Shown here piece after piece: positions 12,201 through 22,754 of a stretch of 64,000 nt of DNA. This stretch comes from Mesostigma viride (lineage: Eukaryota; Streptophyta; Mesostigmatophyceae; Mesostigmatales; Mesostigmataceae). Made by a program: the position numbers and the translations under genes. Position 1 is the stretch's first letter. Each line of letters opens with the position of its first letter. The stretch covers positions 1,126,167 through 1,190,166 of the forward strand of contig RPFO01000154.1 in NCBI GenBank assembly GCA_009746045.1. The letters are read 5' to 3'. The notes beneath the pieces were generated by a model, which was not told the origin of the DNA, searched no databases, and saw nothing but the letters and a program-made list of their open reading frames with translations.

Positions 12201-13826
12201 CAATAATAATGTTGCTTCACATCACTTAATGATCCTCATCTCATAAGCCCTTCATCTCATAGACTCAGACTACTGCTTTTGACAGGGATCCCATGCCCGG
12301 CCTCAACATTTTTTACTGATCCTTTTTTGCCTTTTCTATCATCTCACTTCGATTGGATACTATCACTGCTTGTCTCTCGTTTGTTCCCTGTTACTTCAAC
12401 GCTGGCACAGTCGCTGTCGTTCATGCCCCCGGCCCAGAACCTGATCGTCCTGCTGCAGGTGAGACAGGGTGTAGGGCTGGGTCGCGATTGGGGGGGGCTC
12501 CATAGAGGGAAGTTCGTAAAAGGCTTTATCCTTGCCTGTGTTGCGCTGTCTTTTTTTGCCTTTCTCCCTTATAGAATATTAAATACCTAACTTTTCCAAG
12601 GGTGAAAAGGCTCTTCTCCTTGGTGTACCGCAGCGTGCTACATTGTCGTGCAAGGTTCACCCCAGGTTGAAACTGTGTCACTGTGTGAATGAAGTGATGT
12701 CTTTCGCCTTATGTGTGCACCCTGTTTTTCATCTCACACCCACTCTTCCTATAGTTAAATTATGTTTTTGGCAACTGCACAAAACCCCTTATTTCTTCCT
12801 ACGGTTGGGGAGCCAGTTTACTAGTGCCAACAAGTAGTTCTATGTTGCCTGCATCTTCAATTTCATTCGTTTCAATTTCATGTTTTCCTGAGCATGCGCA
12901 CGTTTACGTGTACCTAAAGTGTTACCTACACATTTACCTGTCCACTGTTTGCGCCCTGACCTGCGCCTGATGTGGACAGCTGAGAGATGGGACCCGCCCA
13001 TGGGCGACGCCTGTAGCGAAGGGCCTCCTTCAGCAGGTACGTGCTGGCCGCTGACGTTCTCGGTATCGTCTTTGGTGCTGGCATGCTGCCTGTTGGTGGT
13101 GATGTTCTCCCTCTCATGCAAAGTAGTCGAGTTCATGCCCTACTGTTATTCCAGCACTTTAGCGCTTGGGTCTTATCAAGGAGACAACCAGCGCTTGGGT
13201 CTTATCCCCGTGCACTGCATGTATGCTTACCTTGAGCCCAGCATATCAAGGAGACAACCAGCATATCACCTTTGTTGATAGGTTAGTTTACTCGCAAGGT
13301 CCTTGCCCTGGGAACATCCACATTTATGCTTGTTTCTCAGAATTATTAATCCCATGTACAGCCTCCTAGATTGAGTGTCAGTTGATGCATGGCTGTCATC
13401 ACTTGGTTTAGTGTCAGTTCAAATCAGTAGGTATTGATTATCACGCGGTGTGCTGAAGGCACATGTTATAGTTGCTCAGCCGAGAACATGCTATCACCCT
13501 AAATTTGTTGCCAGTTGCATTACAAACTAGCACGAAGGCATGTCCTGTGCACAGTGATATGCCCAGTTGATACTCCCAGTTGCTCATAACCAGCTATGCA
13601 CCATGGAGACTAACCAGCATGGGTGATCCCTTGTTGCCATGTGCCACTTTCCGGTTCTCTTTCCCAAAACTTTCCTGGGCTTCATCCTGGCTTCACGCGG
13701 GACCGTTGTGGGCGATTGGCCAATGGCCACTCATGCCCTGTCTTCTGCCTGGCGCAGTATCTCTTCTCTGTCGTGCCCCTCACCGTGTGGCTGACCTTCG
13801 TCGTAAAGAGATATGGCATAGCCTAG
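239..13826 (+). CDS. PIN-LIKES / auxin efflux carrier family membrane protein, 5'-partial, nine visible exons
   Basis: Predicted multi-pass transporter of the auxin efflux carrier (PILS) family, which in plants acts at the ER. Exons, all with AG/GT borders: 239-448, 5728-5801, 6333-6537, 7896-8072, 8821-9048, 10704-10769, 12411-12458, 12980-13036, 13758-13826 (TAG). They join in frame into 377 codons; the N-terminal exon(s) lie upstream of the window. Family landmarks, in order: GNAITLPL, then FLIG joined across a split Gly codon to WSPSFWTV, NPPLMGVFIGGAIGATPL, and the C-terminal MPPAQNLIVLLQLRDGTRP followed by the last helix LFSVVPLTVWLTF. An Ala/Pro/Ser-rich insertion around 8880-8960 probably forms the central cytosolic loop. 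The 22-codon exon at 10704 is the least certain. Introns reach 5.3 kb and are packed with repeats. The gene ends 316 bp from the end of convergent ALG13. The substrate is inferred from the family only. Confidence 0.82.
681..1434. mobile_element. Element 1, short copy (A)
   Basis: A 754-bp unit in PILS intron 1. It is built of a left block (681-810) and a right block (827-1434). Both blocks recur, nearly identical, in the next unit (1435-1564 and about 2399-3006), but here they are joined only by a 16-bp G-rich linker. The left block reads as a short open frame containing NTISGALPQ. No terminal inverted repeat or transposase was seen. An AT-rich flank (TTACTATATAAT) occurs before copy A and again after copy B. 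The element class is unknown. Confidence 0.7.
811..826 (+). other. G-quadruplex motif joining the two blocks of short copy A
   Basis: GGGTGGGAGGGAGGGG: four G-runs with single-base loops, a canonical very stable G4 pattern. It sits exactly where the long copy has its internal cassette. Confidence 0.85.
1435..3006. mobile_element. Element 1, long copy (B)
   Basis: A 1.57-kb unit directly abutting copy A. It has the same left block (1435-1564) and right block (2399-3006), but an internal cassette of about 0.83 kb (1565-2398) instead of the G4 linker. The cassette starts CCCAATTACCCCC and carries short open frames only; one, near 1910-2040, includes ISSFGAQLSRGSYCPQPPLL and has a diverged counterpart in long copy D. 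The near-perfect identity of the blocks with copy A implies a recent tandem event. Confidence 0.7.
3245..3823. mobile_element. Element 2, short copy (C)
   Basis: A 579-bp unit with the same plan as copy A but diverged sequence: left block 3245-3371, linker 3372-3407 containing a G4 motif, right block 3408-3823. The left block encodes a stretch with KTSIFIKTISG, matching KTSI...NTISG of element 1, so the two families are related. IFIKTISG also resembles the first strand of ubiquitin (weak, eight residues). Function unknown. Confidence 0.68.
3391..3406 (+). other. G-quadruplex motif joining the two blocks of short copy C
   Basis: GGGTGGGTGGGTGGGG, again four G-runs with one-base loops, at the same structural position as the motif in copy A although the surrounding blocks have diverged. 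Confidence 0.85.
3824..5156. mobile_element. Element 2, long copy (D)
   Basis: A 1.33-kb unit abutting copy C: left block 3824-3951, internal cassette 3952-4740, right block 4741-5156. The right block differs from that of copy C by only a handful of bases. The cassette starts with CAATCACCCCCGCCCTGGC, homologous to the start of the element 1 cassette, and shares an ATTTCTAGCTT motif with it near 4337. A sequence with TCATTACCTGGAATTGTT after copy D (near 5177) also precedes copy C (near 3187), so flanking DNA was duplicated too. Confidence 0.68.
5985..6340 (+). repeat. Degenerate repeats of an intron-end/exon-start in the PILS gene
   Basis: The true acceptor at 6331-6332 is followed by CTGGTCGCCATCTTTCTGG. 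The same module of upstream intron, CACAG and then a TGG-initiated C/T-rich stretch recurs upstream near 5996, 6130 and 6225. The copy ending near 6145 matches about 100 bp, including CCAGCAGAAA, GTACTGCGTTCC and ACACAGCTGGT. These look like tandem duplications carrying the 3' splice site and exon start. Confidence 0.6.
6588..7020 (+). repeat. Interstitial telomeric repeat (TTTAGGG)n
   Basis: About 55 nearly perfect TTTAGGG units run to about 6978, followed by degenerate units (TTAAGGG, TTTGGGG) to about 7020. It lies inside a PILS intron (6538-7895). TTTAGGG is the Arabidopsis-type telomere repeat found in plants and many green algae. Confidence 0.97.
7338..7590 (+). repeat. 42-bp minisatellite, about six copies
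   Basis: Tandem unit containing GGGCTGTCGCTGGCCCAGA and GCTCTTGGAGAAG in a PILS intron. A 42-bp unit keeps frame, so several frames stay open, but the flanking exons show it is intronic. Confidence 0.9.
9049..9207 (+). repeat. 10-bp minisatellite TTGGGTGTGG
   Basis: About 15 tandem copies starting right at the donor of the PILS exon ending at 9048 (GTAGGGTGTGG). It is followed immediately by a D1 element. Confidence 0.92.
9208..9552 (-). mobile_element. D1 dispersed element, full-length copy
   Basis: A 345-bp non-coding repeat beginning CAAGGAGA(A/C)AACCAGCGC and ending GTCTAGCTAGTCAGTCA. Copies recur at 26755-27099 (also full length), 22635-22714 plus 23547-23690, 36489-36740, 38650-38775 and in diverged form at 45857-46030 and 46387-46515. 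Truncations mostly remove the AGTCAGTCA end, so the CAAGGAGAC end is inferred to be the 3' end, placing the element on the minus strand here. Target duplications of variable length point to retrotransposition (SINE-like). No convincing tRNA-type promoter was seen. Confidence 0.75.
10508..10560 (+). repeat. Poly(C) tract followed by (CCCAA)n
   Basis: About 27 consecutive C residues (one G near the end), then AACCC repeats, within a PILS intron. Confidence 0.9.
11430..11555 (+). repeat. Degenerate minisatellite of about 20 bp
   Basis: Repeated AGCAATGGCTGGTGAA/TAGC units in a PILS intron. A looser repeat of GTCCTCAACCAGC lies upstream near 11095-11210. Confidence 0.75.
12097..12254 (+). repeat. 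52-bp tandem repeat, three copies
   Basis: Units contain ATAATAATGTTGATTCACAT and CTCATAAGCCCTTCA, in the PILS intron before the 12411 exon. Confidence 0.88.
13161..13205 (-). mobile_element. Micro-insertion of the D1 3' end (13 bp) with 16-bp target duplication
   Basis: AGCGCTTGGGTCTTAT (13161-13176), CAAGGAGACAACC (13177-13189), AGCGCTTGGGTCTTAT (13190-13205). The middle is exactly the end of D1. D1 continues with AGCGC, which is also the start of the duplicated target, suggesting annealing by microhomology. Confidence 0.75.
13238..13266 (-). mobile_element. Micro-insertion of the D1 3' end (11 bp) with 9-bp target duplication
   Basis: CCAGCATAT (13238-13246), CAAGGAGACAA (13247-13257), CCAGCATAT (13258-13266). 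D1 continues with CCAGC, again microhomologous to the duplicated target. Confidence 0.7.
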
Positions 13827-14142
13827 ACACGCTTTATTAGGCTTAATTAGTAGCCTAGACACGCTCTTATTGAGCGCCCACTTTTCGATCCTGGCCATCA
13901 TGAAACGAGCTTTGCATGACCGAATAAATCCAGGGTTTCACGCTATTTCCAGGCCTGCGCCAGTATGTGTTTCACATAACCAAGACTTACCGTCATGCGT
14001 AAGACTAAAAGGGTGGCATAGCCCCTCGCGAAACAAGTGGCTTGAGTTCACCCTCAGATCACAGCACACGCAAAAGACCATCTTGGTCATCTCGTTAGCT
14101 GTCTCACTTCATCTCAATTAATAGGAGCCCCGCGAATCAGAA

Positions 14143-14995
14143 CTAATGGCAAATGCCCATGAGGGAATCCAGCTCCCTGGCAAACTCGCGAGGGTTCCCA
14201 GGGGTGTAGGGCTCCAGTGCGCTGGGGCGCAGGTTCGCCACGGCATCGCGCAGGCTCTCGGGCTTGGTGCACACCAGGTGCCTGCGCTGGGACAGCTCCG
14301 CCGCCAGCTCCTGCTGGTGGTTGTCCATCAGCTTGTCATTGACGACGACCACGAGCGGCCGCTTGGCCTGCAGCGCCTCAAAGATGCTGCCAGAGCCTGC
14401 ACCGCAGCCAATGTTAACAATAGACGTGCAATGTATGTTCAGTCCAGCACGGATGAAAAAGAAAGCGTGAAGCCCTAATGTTTCTTTTTAAAGTTCAGTG
14501 GCAGCGGGTGTTCACCGAGGGCACAGGCTATGTACGTTTCGACATGCAGGGTGTGTGCCATGGTTAACTATGTAGAGTTTAGGAGGTAATGTCATCGCTA
14601 GAGCAGTGAAACCACACTGCCGAAGCAATTGTAAAGACAGCGAGACAGGCTGTCTGGAATCAAATGCCAATATGTTCGGCAGCATGCGAAGCGAGCCGGC
14701 GGATAGCGTGCTTACCTGCGTGCGAGACGACGAGAGCAGCAGACGCGATTATCACCGACAATTCAGTCGCGGGCTTGAACGTGAAATACTGCACGCGGAA
14801 ACCCGATGCGTCAACATGGTCTGTAACCCCTGGCGGGACGACACGGCCGGGGATGTACGTTCCCCTGCCAATTTGCAGCAGAAGGGAGGTGTAGCCCTGC
14901 TGCTTGAGCACGCGAACGAATTCCAGACTGTCGGCCGCTCGTATCAAATCATCAAAACAGGTCGTCCCGACTGTCACGAAGCACTGCCCAGACAT
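14143..14995 (-). CDS. ALG13: ALG13, UDP-GlcNAc transferase catalytic subunit
   Basis: Catalytic subunit of the ALG13/ALG14 enzyme, which adds the second GlcNAc to dolichol-PP-GlcNAc on the cytosolic ER face in N-glycan precursor assembly. Exon 1 is 14716-14995 and exon 2 is 14143-14396; the GTAAGC donor and GTGCAG acceptor split a Gly codon. The product is 177 aa, normal for the family. Seen: N-terminal FVTVGTT-FDDLI, LQIGRG near residue 41, VVSHAGSGSIFEAL across the junction, then RPLVVVVNDKLMDNHQQELA, the donor-sugar binding end of a GT28-type C-terminal domain. The start is the first ATG before FVTVGTT. It has no signal peptide, as expected for a cytosolic subunit held by membrane protein ALG14. 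It converges on PILS and diverges from ATP sulfurylase. Confidence 0.93.
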
Positions 14996-16053
14996 TTGCA
15001 AGCTTTACCCAGACATCTAACAGCAGCACTTTGCCACAACCAGTCGACCTCAATCGCAGAGAAGATTTGGAACTCTCAGATGTTGCAACTCTCATCAATT
15101 GAGGTGCAAATCAGCTGTTGCGCACCATGAATCGCATCGCAAATGCAAAAATCGTAACGATGCCGTAGAATTTGTAAAGTCATGAAAAATCTAACAGCGC
15201 TTGAAAATTCCGGGAAATTTAAGGATACACTGCAGACTCAATAAACGGTAGTGACTTGAACGTTTCAGTACAGTGCCGAAAAAAAGGTCTAAACCCCGCT
15301 ATCGGCGCGAGTTGTCAGTCGTGCAAGCCTGCGAGGAGCCGTGGCCTCGTAGAAACAAAATACAATCAATTATTCCATTCGACCGTCATAATTTATGACA
15401 TATCACACACGTTGTATGTGCATAAACATACCTACTTTGCATAGATGCGTACATTAAGCTCAACTATACGCCGGGGTATTTATGTATACCAGCGTGATGT
15501 CATGGACCATGTCTCTGTCCATGGATGACGAGTGGTATGCTGCTGCTGGAGGCCGGTGGTCGCGTCGGCAAGCACTCTGCAGGCGACCTGTTGCCATTTG
15601 TCATCGGCGGCACTGGGCATTAGTTGGATCCCACGCCGGTTATAGCTTTTATGTAGTAGTCGAGTAAATACGTATTAAAGTAGTTTCAAGTTGTCGTTTT
15701 GATGCGTTCAGGATTCTTTCACCCAATCGGAAGCGATTCGTTAAGATTGTCAGCGCGAGATTCTACATTACTCCGGCACTTCATTGCCACAACATGACAG
15801 TGCGCCGCGCTCGCTAGTCCGTGCGCGGTTGACCTGGCATTCCTGGCTCCTGCTCGCCGCGCCGGGATGCATGGCCCCAAAGCTCGCCGTTCATTATCGT
15901 GGTCTCCAGATGCGCTCCCAGTGCGCTATCGTGCGTGGCGTCTGCACCGTCGCGAGTTTAGAAGCAACGGACACGCTCGCCATAGTCCTCTTTCACGTCA
16001 CGTCTACAGCGTAGCGAGGTGTCCCTCACATTTAACGAGTGTGCAGGGTAGCC
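14996..16053. promoter_or_regulatory. Intergenic region between divergent ALG13 and ATP sulfurylase
   Basis: About 1.06 kb separates the two start codons and must hold both promoters. No coding potential, clear TATA box or known element could be assigned with confidence. Confidence 0.5.
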
Positions 16054-19000
16054 ATGCGTACCATTGGGTCGCAAGCCGTGTCGCAGCCGCTCTGCGCTTC
16101 TGTCGCGAGCCTTCAGCCGGTTGCTGCGAAAGCAGCGGCTCCCAAACGTGCCGCCAAGGCGGGTTCGACTAAGACCGTCGCTCGGTGGCAGTCGTCTGCG
16201 TCGTCCTTTGTAGCGTCAAAATCTCTGCAGCAGAAGGTCGCGAAGCAAATGGATTCGGATAATGAATACATTTTTAGGACGCCTGTTTCGGCAGAATTGA
16301 TCTCACCAGATGGCGGCAAGTTGGTCGATCTGCACGTAGAACCTGCCGACATTCCCAGGAAAATGGAGGAGGCATTGAAGCTGCCAGTTCTTGATATCAC
16401 CGCCGTTGAGCTAGAGTGGGTTCAGTGCCTGGCTGAAGGTTGGGCTTCGCCCCTTGACGGCTTCATGACGGAAAGGGAATACCTGCAGACGCTGCATTTT
16501 AATTTTAACCGGATGAAGGATGGTACGGTTGTGAACCAGTCGGTCCCAATCGTTCTGTCCGCCACCGAGGATGACAAGGATCGTATTGGCGACCGTGACA
16601 TCGCCCTGCGTCGCCCTAACAAGGAGATTGTCGCTATCCTGCGCAAGCCTCAGTTCTACAAGCATCACAAGGTATGCATGGCGTGGACTTTCGTGGACGA
16701 CCATTTTAATTGGGGTTGGCCAGGCTAAACGTGGCAAGGCATTGCATTTCATTTGTAAAATCTAGTCTCGATGATAACCTGTGGCACATTTCCTAATCTT
16801 ATATAACATGTAATTTAGTGCGGTGGGTGATAGTTAGATATTTCTGGCCTGGGGGAGCCCTGCCAATGCTTGAAAACCTTGTGCAAGAGTATTGTGCCTC
16901 ATCAGGGACAATTTCTGCCAATGTGCCAGGCTCCTGTCTATTGATTGATTTTAGGCATTCTGTGTTAGGTCTTGCGTATGTTATTGATAACAGGGGTGAG
17001 ATGTCAGGTGATTCTTTGAAGAGACTGGTAAAATAAATAAGGTGCACTTACACTTTCCATGTACACGTAGTGCCCGCTACACTTGCACTTGGCAACTGTT
17101 GGACCACATTTTAATCGAGGGTCAAGCATTTACGTTGTACCATGCATTTGGTTGCAAGCCATGCGTAAGTGAGAATGCCGACATATGATGGGGCCAGGGA
17201 GTGGGCGACCAGTGCTGGGGCCTGCCTCAGCCATTCACATCGGCGGCATGGCACATTGCTGGGCGGGCCATGGCACGTGGCTCGCAGCGTTACTGAGCCA
17301 AGGCAGGCTTCACATAATTGACATATTTAGGCTGCACATAGAGGCATGCCCTAAATCTAGACAGGTTCCCCACATAGGCATGCCGATGAAGCACATGCCA
17401 TTGTCTCTGGATAAGATTAGTTATCAATTATCAAGTATCGTAACCTGTGCCAGATTGCACACCAATTCCAGCCGACACATATTACCACGAGTCGGTGAAA
17501 AAAGGGCTCCGAGTTGAATTGACTTCGGAGTTGGAAAGAGGCACGGTGAAACAAAACAAGAGGTATACCTCCAGCGATATCTGTGATGGCAATGGTAGTG
17601 CATTGGTGGTACTGCACGACGGTATTGGATGGAATTCCCGGTCAGGGAAGCGGATTTTACATCTCACGTTACATGGAAAAGGGCGCGAGTACGCGACGCG
17701 GCGCGACGTCGCAAAATGGCTCGAAACAAAGAACCGAGGCGACTTGGCGCCGCGTCGGTCGTGACCTTGTTTGCACTGTCGGATCTCCATCTACGGCGTT
17801 CGTGGGTTGTTTCCAAACCCAGTCGATGAGATACGGCGGAGAAGTCAAGTATGATAAGTGATCCTTTTTCGATAAGTCGGTGCGGACTAGAGTAGCTAAC
17901 TTTGGACGTGTGCGAGTCGGAACCGAATCGAATCGAATTCGGTCTTGTGCAAGTCGGTGAAAAAATGGCTCCGAGTACTCAGGTGCCCGTCTACATGCAG
18001 GGTGCCAATTTGCATGCACTCTTTCCATGCATTTCGCCACATGCATTCGTGAATCTGCATGCACGTCCTGCCACTCTGCATGGGCTGCATCACGCACGTT
18101 ACGGACCTTGCACGCATTGGTCCAGCCATGGAGAGGACAAGATGAAAATCCACTATATTCCTGCAATCCGTGTATATACCAGTTATGGTCACAGTAATTG
18201 CGAGCGGGCGATCAAAATGTGTTGGTCAGACACCGGAGAAATAGCTATGACATTTGAGTACCTTTGGCTCTATCTACCTGACAGGTGCACACAGTGGATA
18301 ACTGTAGAGACCTCGAGTCTGTTTGTGTGTGTATCTCTCCCTGGTATGATGCACAGTGGCCATGGCAGGGGTGCTGTTGTGCCAATCAATCAATTTAGTT
18401 AACGATAATGAAAGCATATGCTGAGCTGTTCTTCCTATCTCCACGGGTACCCTTAACCAGACTGCTGTTGATGGGTCTGCGCTAACTGCAGTTTATCGAT
18501 GTAGGAAGATTGGGTGGAAATGCATCGAAGGGCAATACGTGCACGCCTTGATGAGCCTGGTCCTGGCCATCCCACCCCATTCCTTTCCCCAACAAAGTGT
18601 TGCGCTAGCATTTATTCTACAAAGTATAGTAATAGAAGAATGTAGCTAGTTTATCTGGGCTTCCAATGGATGTCTCTGTGTGCCAGTCACCCAACGCCCC
18701 ACTAATCGTATTGACAAGAATTATCCTAGGTGATGCACCCAGAGTTTGATAAACAATTTCTTTAAAGGCTGCCTTCTCTGCCCCCACCCCACCCCCACCC
18801 ACCCCCACCCCACCCCCTCCCTCTCTCCCAGATCGTATGGCCTGTTTACCCTTCGTGGTCACCTGAGTGCTTCTACAGCCATCTTCTCTACAGTAAATGT
18901 CTTAGTAGTGGGCCTTTTGTCCATCAGTCGGGGCTGTCACTGTAATCACAAGGAGGCGCTGGAAACACTTGTTCTCTTACAAAACCCGGGGGCGAGAAAA

Positions 19001-22000
19001 CCATGTGGTGAGAATACTGCCATAGTGATAATAACCTCACAAAGTTTGTACATTCGTTCCCTGTGTCTCCCTCCATGTCAGCTCTCAGGAACATGTGCCT
19101 AATCACCTCATTTCCATTTGTTTTCATCTTTTTTTTGTTCCCCCCACTCCCCTCCACTGCCCCTTTTCCAGGAGGAGCGCATTGCCCGCACGTTCGGCTG
19201 CACCGCTCCCGGGCTCCCCTACGTCGACGAGCACATTGTCAAGGCCGGCAACTGGCTGGTGGGCGGGAAGCTCGAGGTGCTTGGTCGCGTGCGCCACAAC
19301 GATGGCCTCGACCACTGGCGCCTGTCACCCAAGGAGCTCCGTGAGGAGTTTGACCGCCGGAAGGCCGACGCGGTCTTTGCGTTCCAGCTGCGCAACCCCG
19401 TCCACAACGGCCATGCGCTGCTCATGAATGACACGCGCCGCCGGCTGCTCGACCAGGGGTTCAAGAACCCCATCCTGTTGCTGCACCCGCTGGGTGGGTG
19501 GGTCAAGAGCGACGACGTGCCCACGGACGTGCGCATGATGCAGCACCAAAAGGTGGGTGCCAGCGGCCGTGTGTGTGGCGATGCGCGGGATTTCACAAGC
19601 CAAGGAATGGGGACTGGGTGGGGCAACAAGGGAAAGGAGGGAATGTTGGGGGGAGGCGAAGCGTGGTAGGGGCTGCAGGGATATGACGGTTGGTGCTATG
19701 GATTCACAAATCAACAATCAACAGGCGGTGGTGGGATTCACAAAGCAATGGTCGCCAGGTGGCGGTTGGATTCCAATTTTTACAATGGCTTTATCCCAAG
19801 GGGATGCCACACTTTGGGGGGCGTGCATATGCCGAACCCATTCGTGAAGGCAGGGTCGTGGCTATACTATGGGAGCAATCGCCTACTCATGGAAATGGGG
19901 GAGCGGCAATGCCCGCCTGCATGTTTTGGCCGGTTGGAAGTTGCCAGGGTGCCAGTGGGAGAGGGGTTTGGATGTGTTTCCTTTCAGGAGGTTCAAGCCA
20001 CTTTCCGGATTCTTGTTTGGAGAAATGGGCCCCTTTCTATGCGTTTGAGCTCTGGGAAATTACATGTCATCCAGGTTGGCACTTGGATGGTGACATGTTC
20101 CCAGTGCCTCGCATTTTTCACTGCATGCCCCATGGCCCTGGGCTTTTAGCGGCATTAACTAGTCATGCCATGGGCACATGACCATGCAATTGTAACCGCG
20201 TGGACAGTAGTGGGAGTGGCAAACTGGGCCTCTCCATGTGTGTTCGCATCCCCCCCCCTCCCCGCTTCATTACCCATAGCCAAACTGGCTGGCAACCATT
20301 CCCAGATTTTGACTCCCTCCATTCCCTCCCCCCCCCACACACACCTGCCCATATCTCTACTTCCTCTCCCTTGGCTCCGTTCTTATAATTATTCTGTACC
20401 TACCCTTGCTGTGTGCCATTTGCCCTCGCCGCTTGTCACTTGCCCTTGCCCCTTGCACATCGCAGGTGCTGGAGGAGGGCGTGCTGGACCCCGCAACCAC
20501 TGTAGTGGCCATCTTCCCCTCGCCCATGCTGTACGCGGGCCCGACCGAGGTGCAGTGGCACGCCAAGGCGCGCATCAACGCGGGCGCTAACTTCTACATT
20601 GTGGGGCGTGACCCCGCGGGCATGGGCCACCCGACCGAGTCGCGCGACCTGTACGACGCGGAGCACGGCAAGATGGTGCTGTCCATGGCGCCGGGCTTGG
20701 AGCGGCTCAACATCCTGCCCTTCCGGGTGCGTCCCGCTTGCGAGAATAGCACCCTCAATAGCACCATGCCCTGCCCTTGTAATTACCTTTCGGTGCCTCA
20801 GCGCCCTGCCCTTTCTAGGTATGGGCGGCTCTCGATGCCAGATGGTGCATGGGGCAAAGGCTTGCGTGTCTGTAATGGATTGTTTTTCTTGCAAGCTGGG
20901 TGGAAGCATGGTGTGTTGGCAGTGAGAGAGCTCAGATGGCTGGTTGCAGTTTGCTAGTAAAATGGCAAGGCCCAATTTTCCTTTCTCTGGTTGACTACGG
21001 ATGAACCAAATGAGGTGTGTTTATGTGGATAATTTGTCAAATTGGATTTGTGTTTGTAGCTGCGGATAGTTTGTCATGGGTTAGCATTCTTATTGACAAC
21101 AGCTCGCTGTGTTCCCATCGCCTCTGTTTCATCTGCAGGTTGCCGCTTATGACAAGTCCATCAACAAGATGGCCTTCTTTGACCCCACCCGCGCCAATGA
21201 CTTCCTCTTCATCTCCGGCACCAAGGTGAGGGACCACCCAGTATCTCGCTCACAGGAAGTACTTGTAAAGTTCATGTTTGGCATCTAGTCACTTTGGCGG
21301 TGACCTTGGTTACTTGTCGTAGCCTGTCAAGCTGACCAGGGTACAGAGGACGTCTGGCAATAGACTACCGTAGTGGTCAAAATCACTTTGCGTATAATTA
21401 CTTTGCGACCCCAAAACAAGTGAAATTTATAGTTTGCGACCCAAAACGAAGGCAAAGTTTTAGGTTTGCGAGGCGATCGACTTGTTTGTGGTCAGTGGCT
21501 TGGGTCTGACCGACTTCATAACCCTTGGCCCCCTCTCCATGTAACCCATTTACCCACCTCTGTGAGTAATTGATTGATCCATTGGGTAGCACTGAAGTTA
21601 TAATAGCTAGGCTTCGCCGGGCTGTGCGGCGCGGCGCGGTAACATTTGAACTTTGCGACCCAAAATGAAGCCCATGAATAGCAGTTTGCGAGGTCGATTC
21701 GCAAACAATTAGCCTACCATCACCTCTAGGACAGCCAGGCCTTCATTATTGCTGTTGTTGGTTGTCGTGTTGGTTGTTTTGTTGTCATTGGGTTAACGAC
21801 ACTTTGGTGACACTTAAGGCGCGCGCTTTTTCCTTCTTCATGATGACTGAGAAGGTAGCCATGTTCCCCCCGCTTGGCTTCTCTGAGGCTTGCCTGTCGG
21901 GATCAGACGGATCGATATCCATCTCCGATCTTCCATTTTGTTTTTCGTCGGCTCATGCCCTGCATCACGTGTCTGTCAACTTGTCCCTGCAGATGCGTGG

Positions 22001-22148
22001 CTACGCGCGCAACAACGAGCAGCCCCCTGATGGCTTCATGTGCCCCGGCGGGTGGCAGGTACTAGTCGACTTCTACCAGGGCAAGGCCAAGAAGCCAGCG
22101 ACTCCGGTGGCTGCTGGCACCGGAAGCGGAGAGGGAGCGGGCATTTAA
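16054..22148 (+). CDS. APS: ATP sulfurylase (sulfate adenylyltransferase), organelle-targeted
   Basis: Makes adenosine 5'-phosphosulfate from ATP and sulfate, the first step of sulfate assimilation. Exons: 16054-16671, 19172-19552, 20466-20726, 21139-21225, 21993-22148 (TAA), all phase 0 with GT-AG introns; 500 aa. Residues 1 to about 65 are rich in Ala, Ser, Lys and Gln with few acidic residues, consistent with a plastid (or mitochondrial) transit peptide. The mature part opens with [12 protein letters not shown] (PUA-like domain). The catalytic domain carries [14 protein letters not shown] (the QxRN and HxxH motifs), [19 protein letters not shown] and [16 protein letters not shown] joins MRGYAR across intron 4. 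There is no APS-kinase fusion. The Ala/Gly C-terminal tail is unusual but short. The ATG at 16054 has a good context (GTAGCCATGC). Confidence 0.95.
17440..17985 (+). repeat. Repeat-derived block in ATP sulfurylase intron 1
   Basis: GTCGGTGAAAAAAGGGCTCC near 17493 is repeated as GTCGGTGAAAAAATGGCTCC near 17954, bracketing about 460 bp. A part near 17560-17640 (AAGAGGTATACCTCCAGCGA, then GTACTGCACGACGGTATTGG) has a diverged relative near 45220-45435 inside the Harbinger-like element. No coding content was recognised. The rest of intron 1 (16672-19171) shows nothing else clear except a C-rich acceptor-like tract at 18780-18832. Confidence 0.45.
21383..21710 (+). repeat. Direct-repeat block in ATP sulfurylase intron 4
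   Basis: TTTGCGACCCAAAA followed by GTTTGCGAGG occurs near 21433-21473 and again near 21653-21693. Possibly a small mobile element relic; class unknown. Confidence 0.45.
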
Positions 22149-22754
22149 ATTGGCAGAAAGAATACCATGGCCTGTGGGGAATGGGCAGAGCAGTGTGTGT
22201 TGTGGAACGCGCTCAGCGGATGGGCTGTTGCCAGGTGTTGGGTGAGTTATGGTGAGGAGTCTTGTTGAGGTCGGTCTCAACCAGGTTATGTACCTGATAT
22301 GTGGCATCTGATGTCCAGAGTCTCAGTAACGTGGTTCTAATGGGTAGATATTCCTTTTTCACTTCCGGGGGAAATTTCATGGTTCACTAGTGTTTGGTAT
22401 GCAATTTGCAGCCATACACATTTTTAAAGGCCATGAATGAAAACACCCCCATGTTTAGTAAGTGCCTGTGACTTGGCGGCTGCATGGTAATGCCATGCCA
22501 AGTTGCATCCCAGCAACGAAATCTGAGATAGCTTCTCATTGCAAGCGTATTTAATAAATAAGTTGAACGGCAGCTTTAATTCATGCAATTGACACCTATT
22601 GATTAGAACGGCGTCAACCATACTCAAATGCATGCGAAACACACGCCCTGATCAAGCATGCTGTTTTCGGCCCCACCGTCTAGGTCATCTAGTCGCTCTA
22701 CACGTAAGCCAGCCATAATTTCAATGGTTAATTGTCTCCTTGATAATTTCAATG

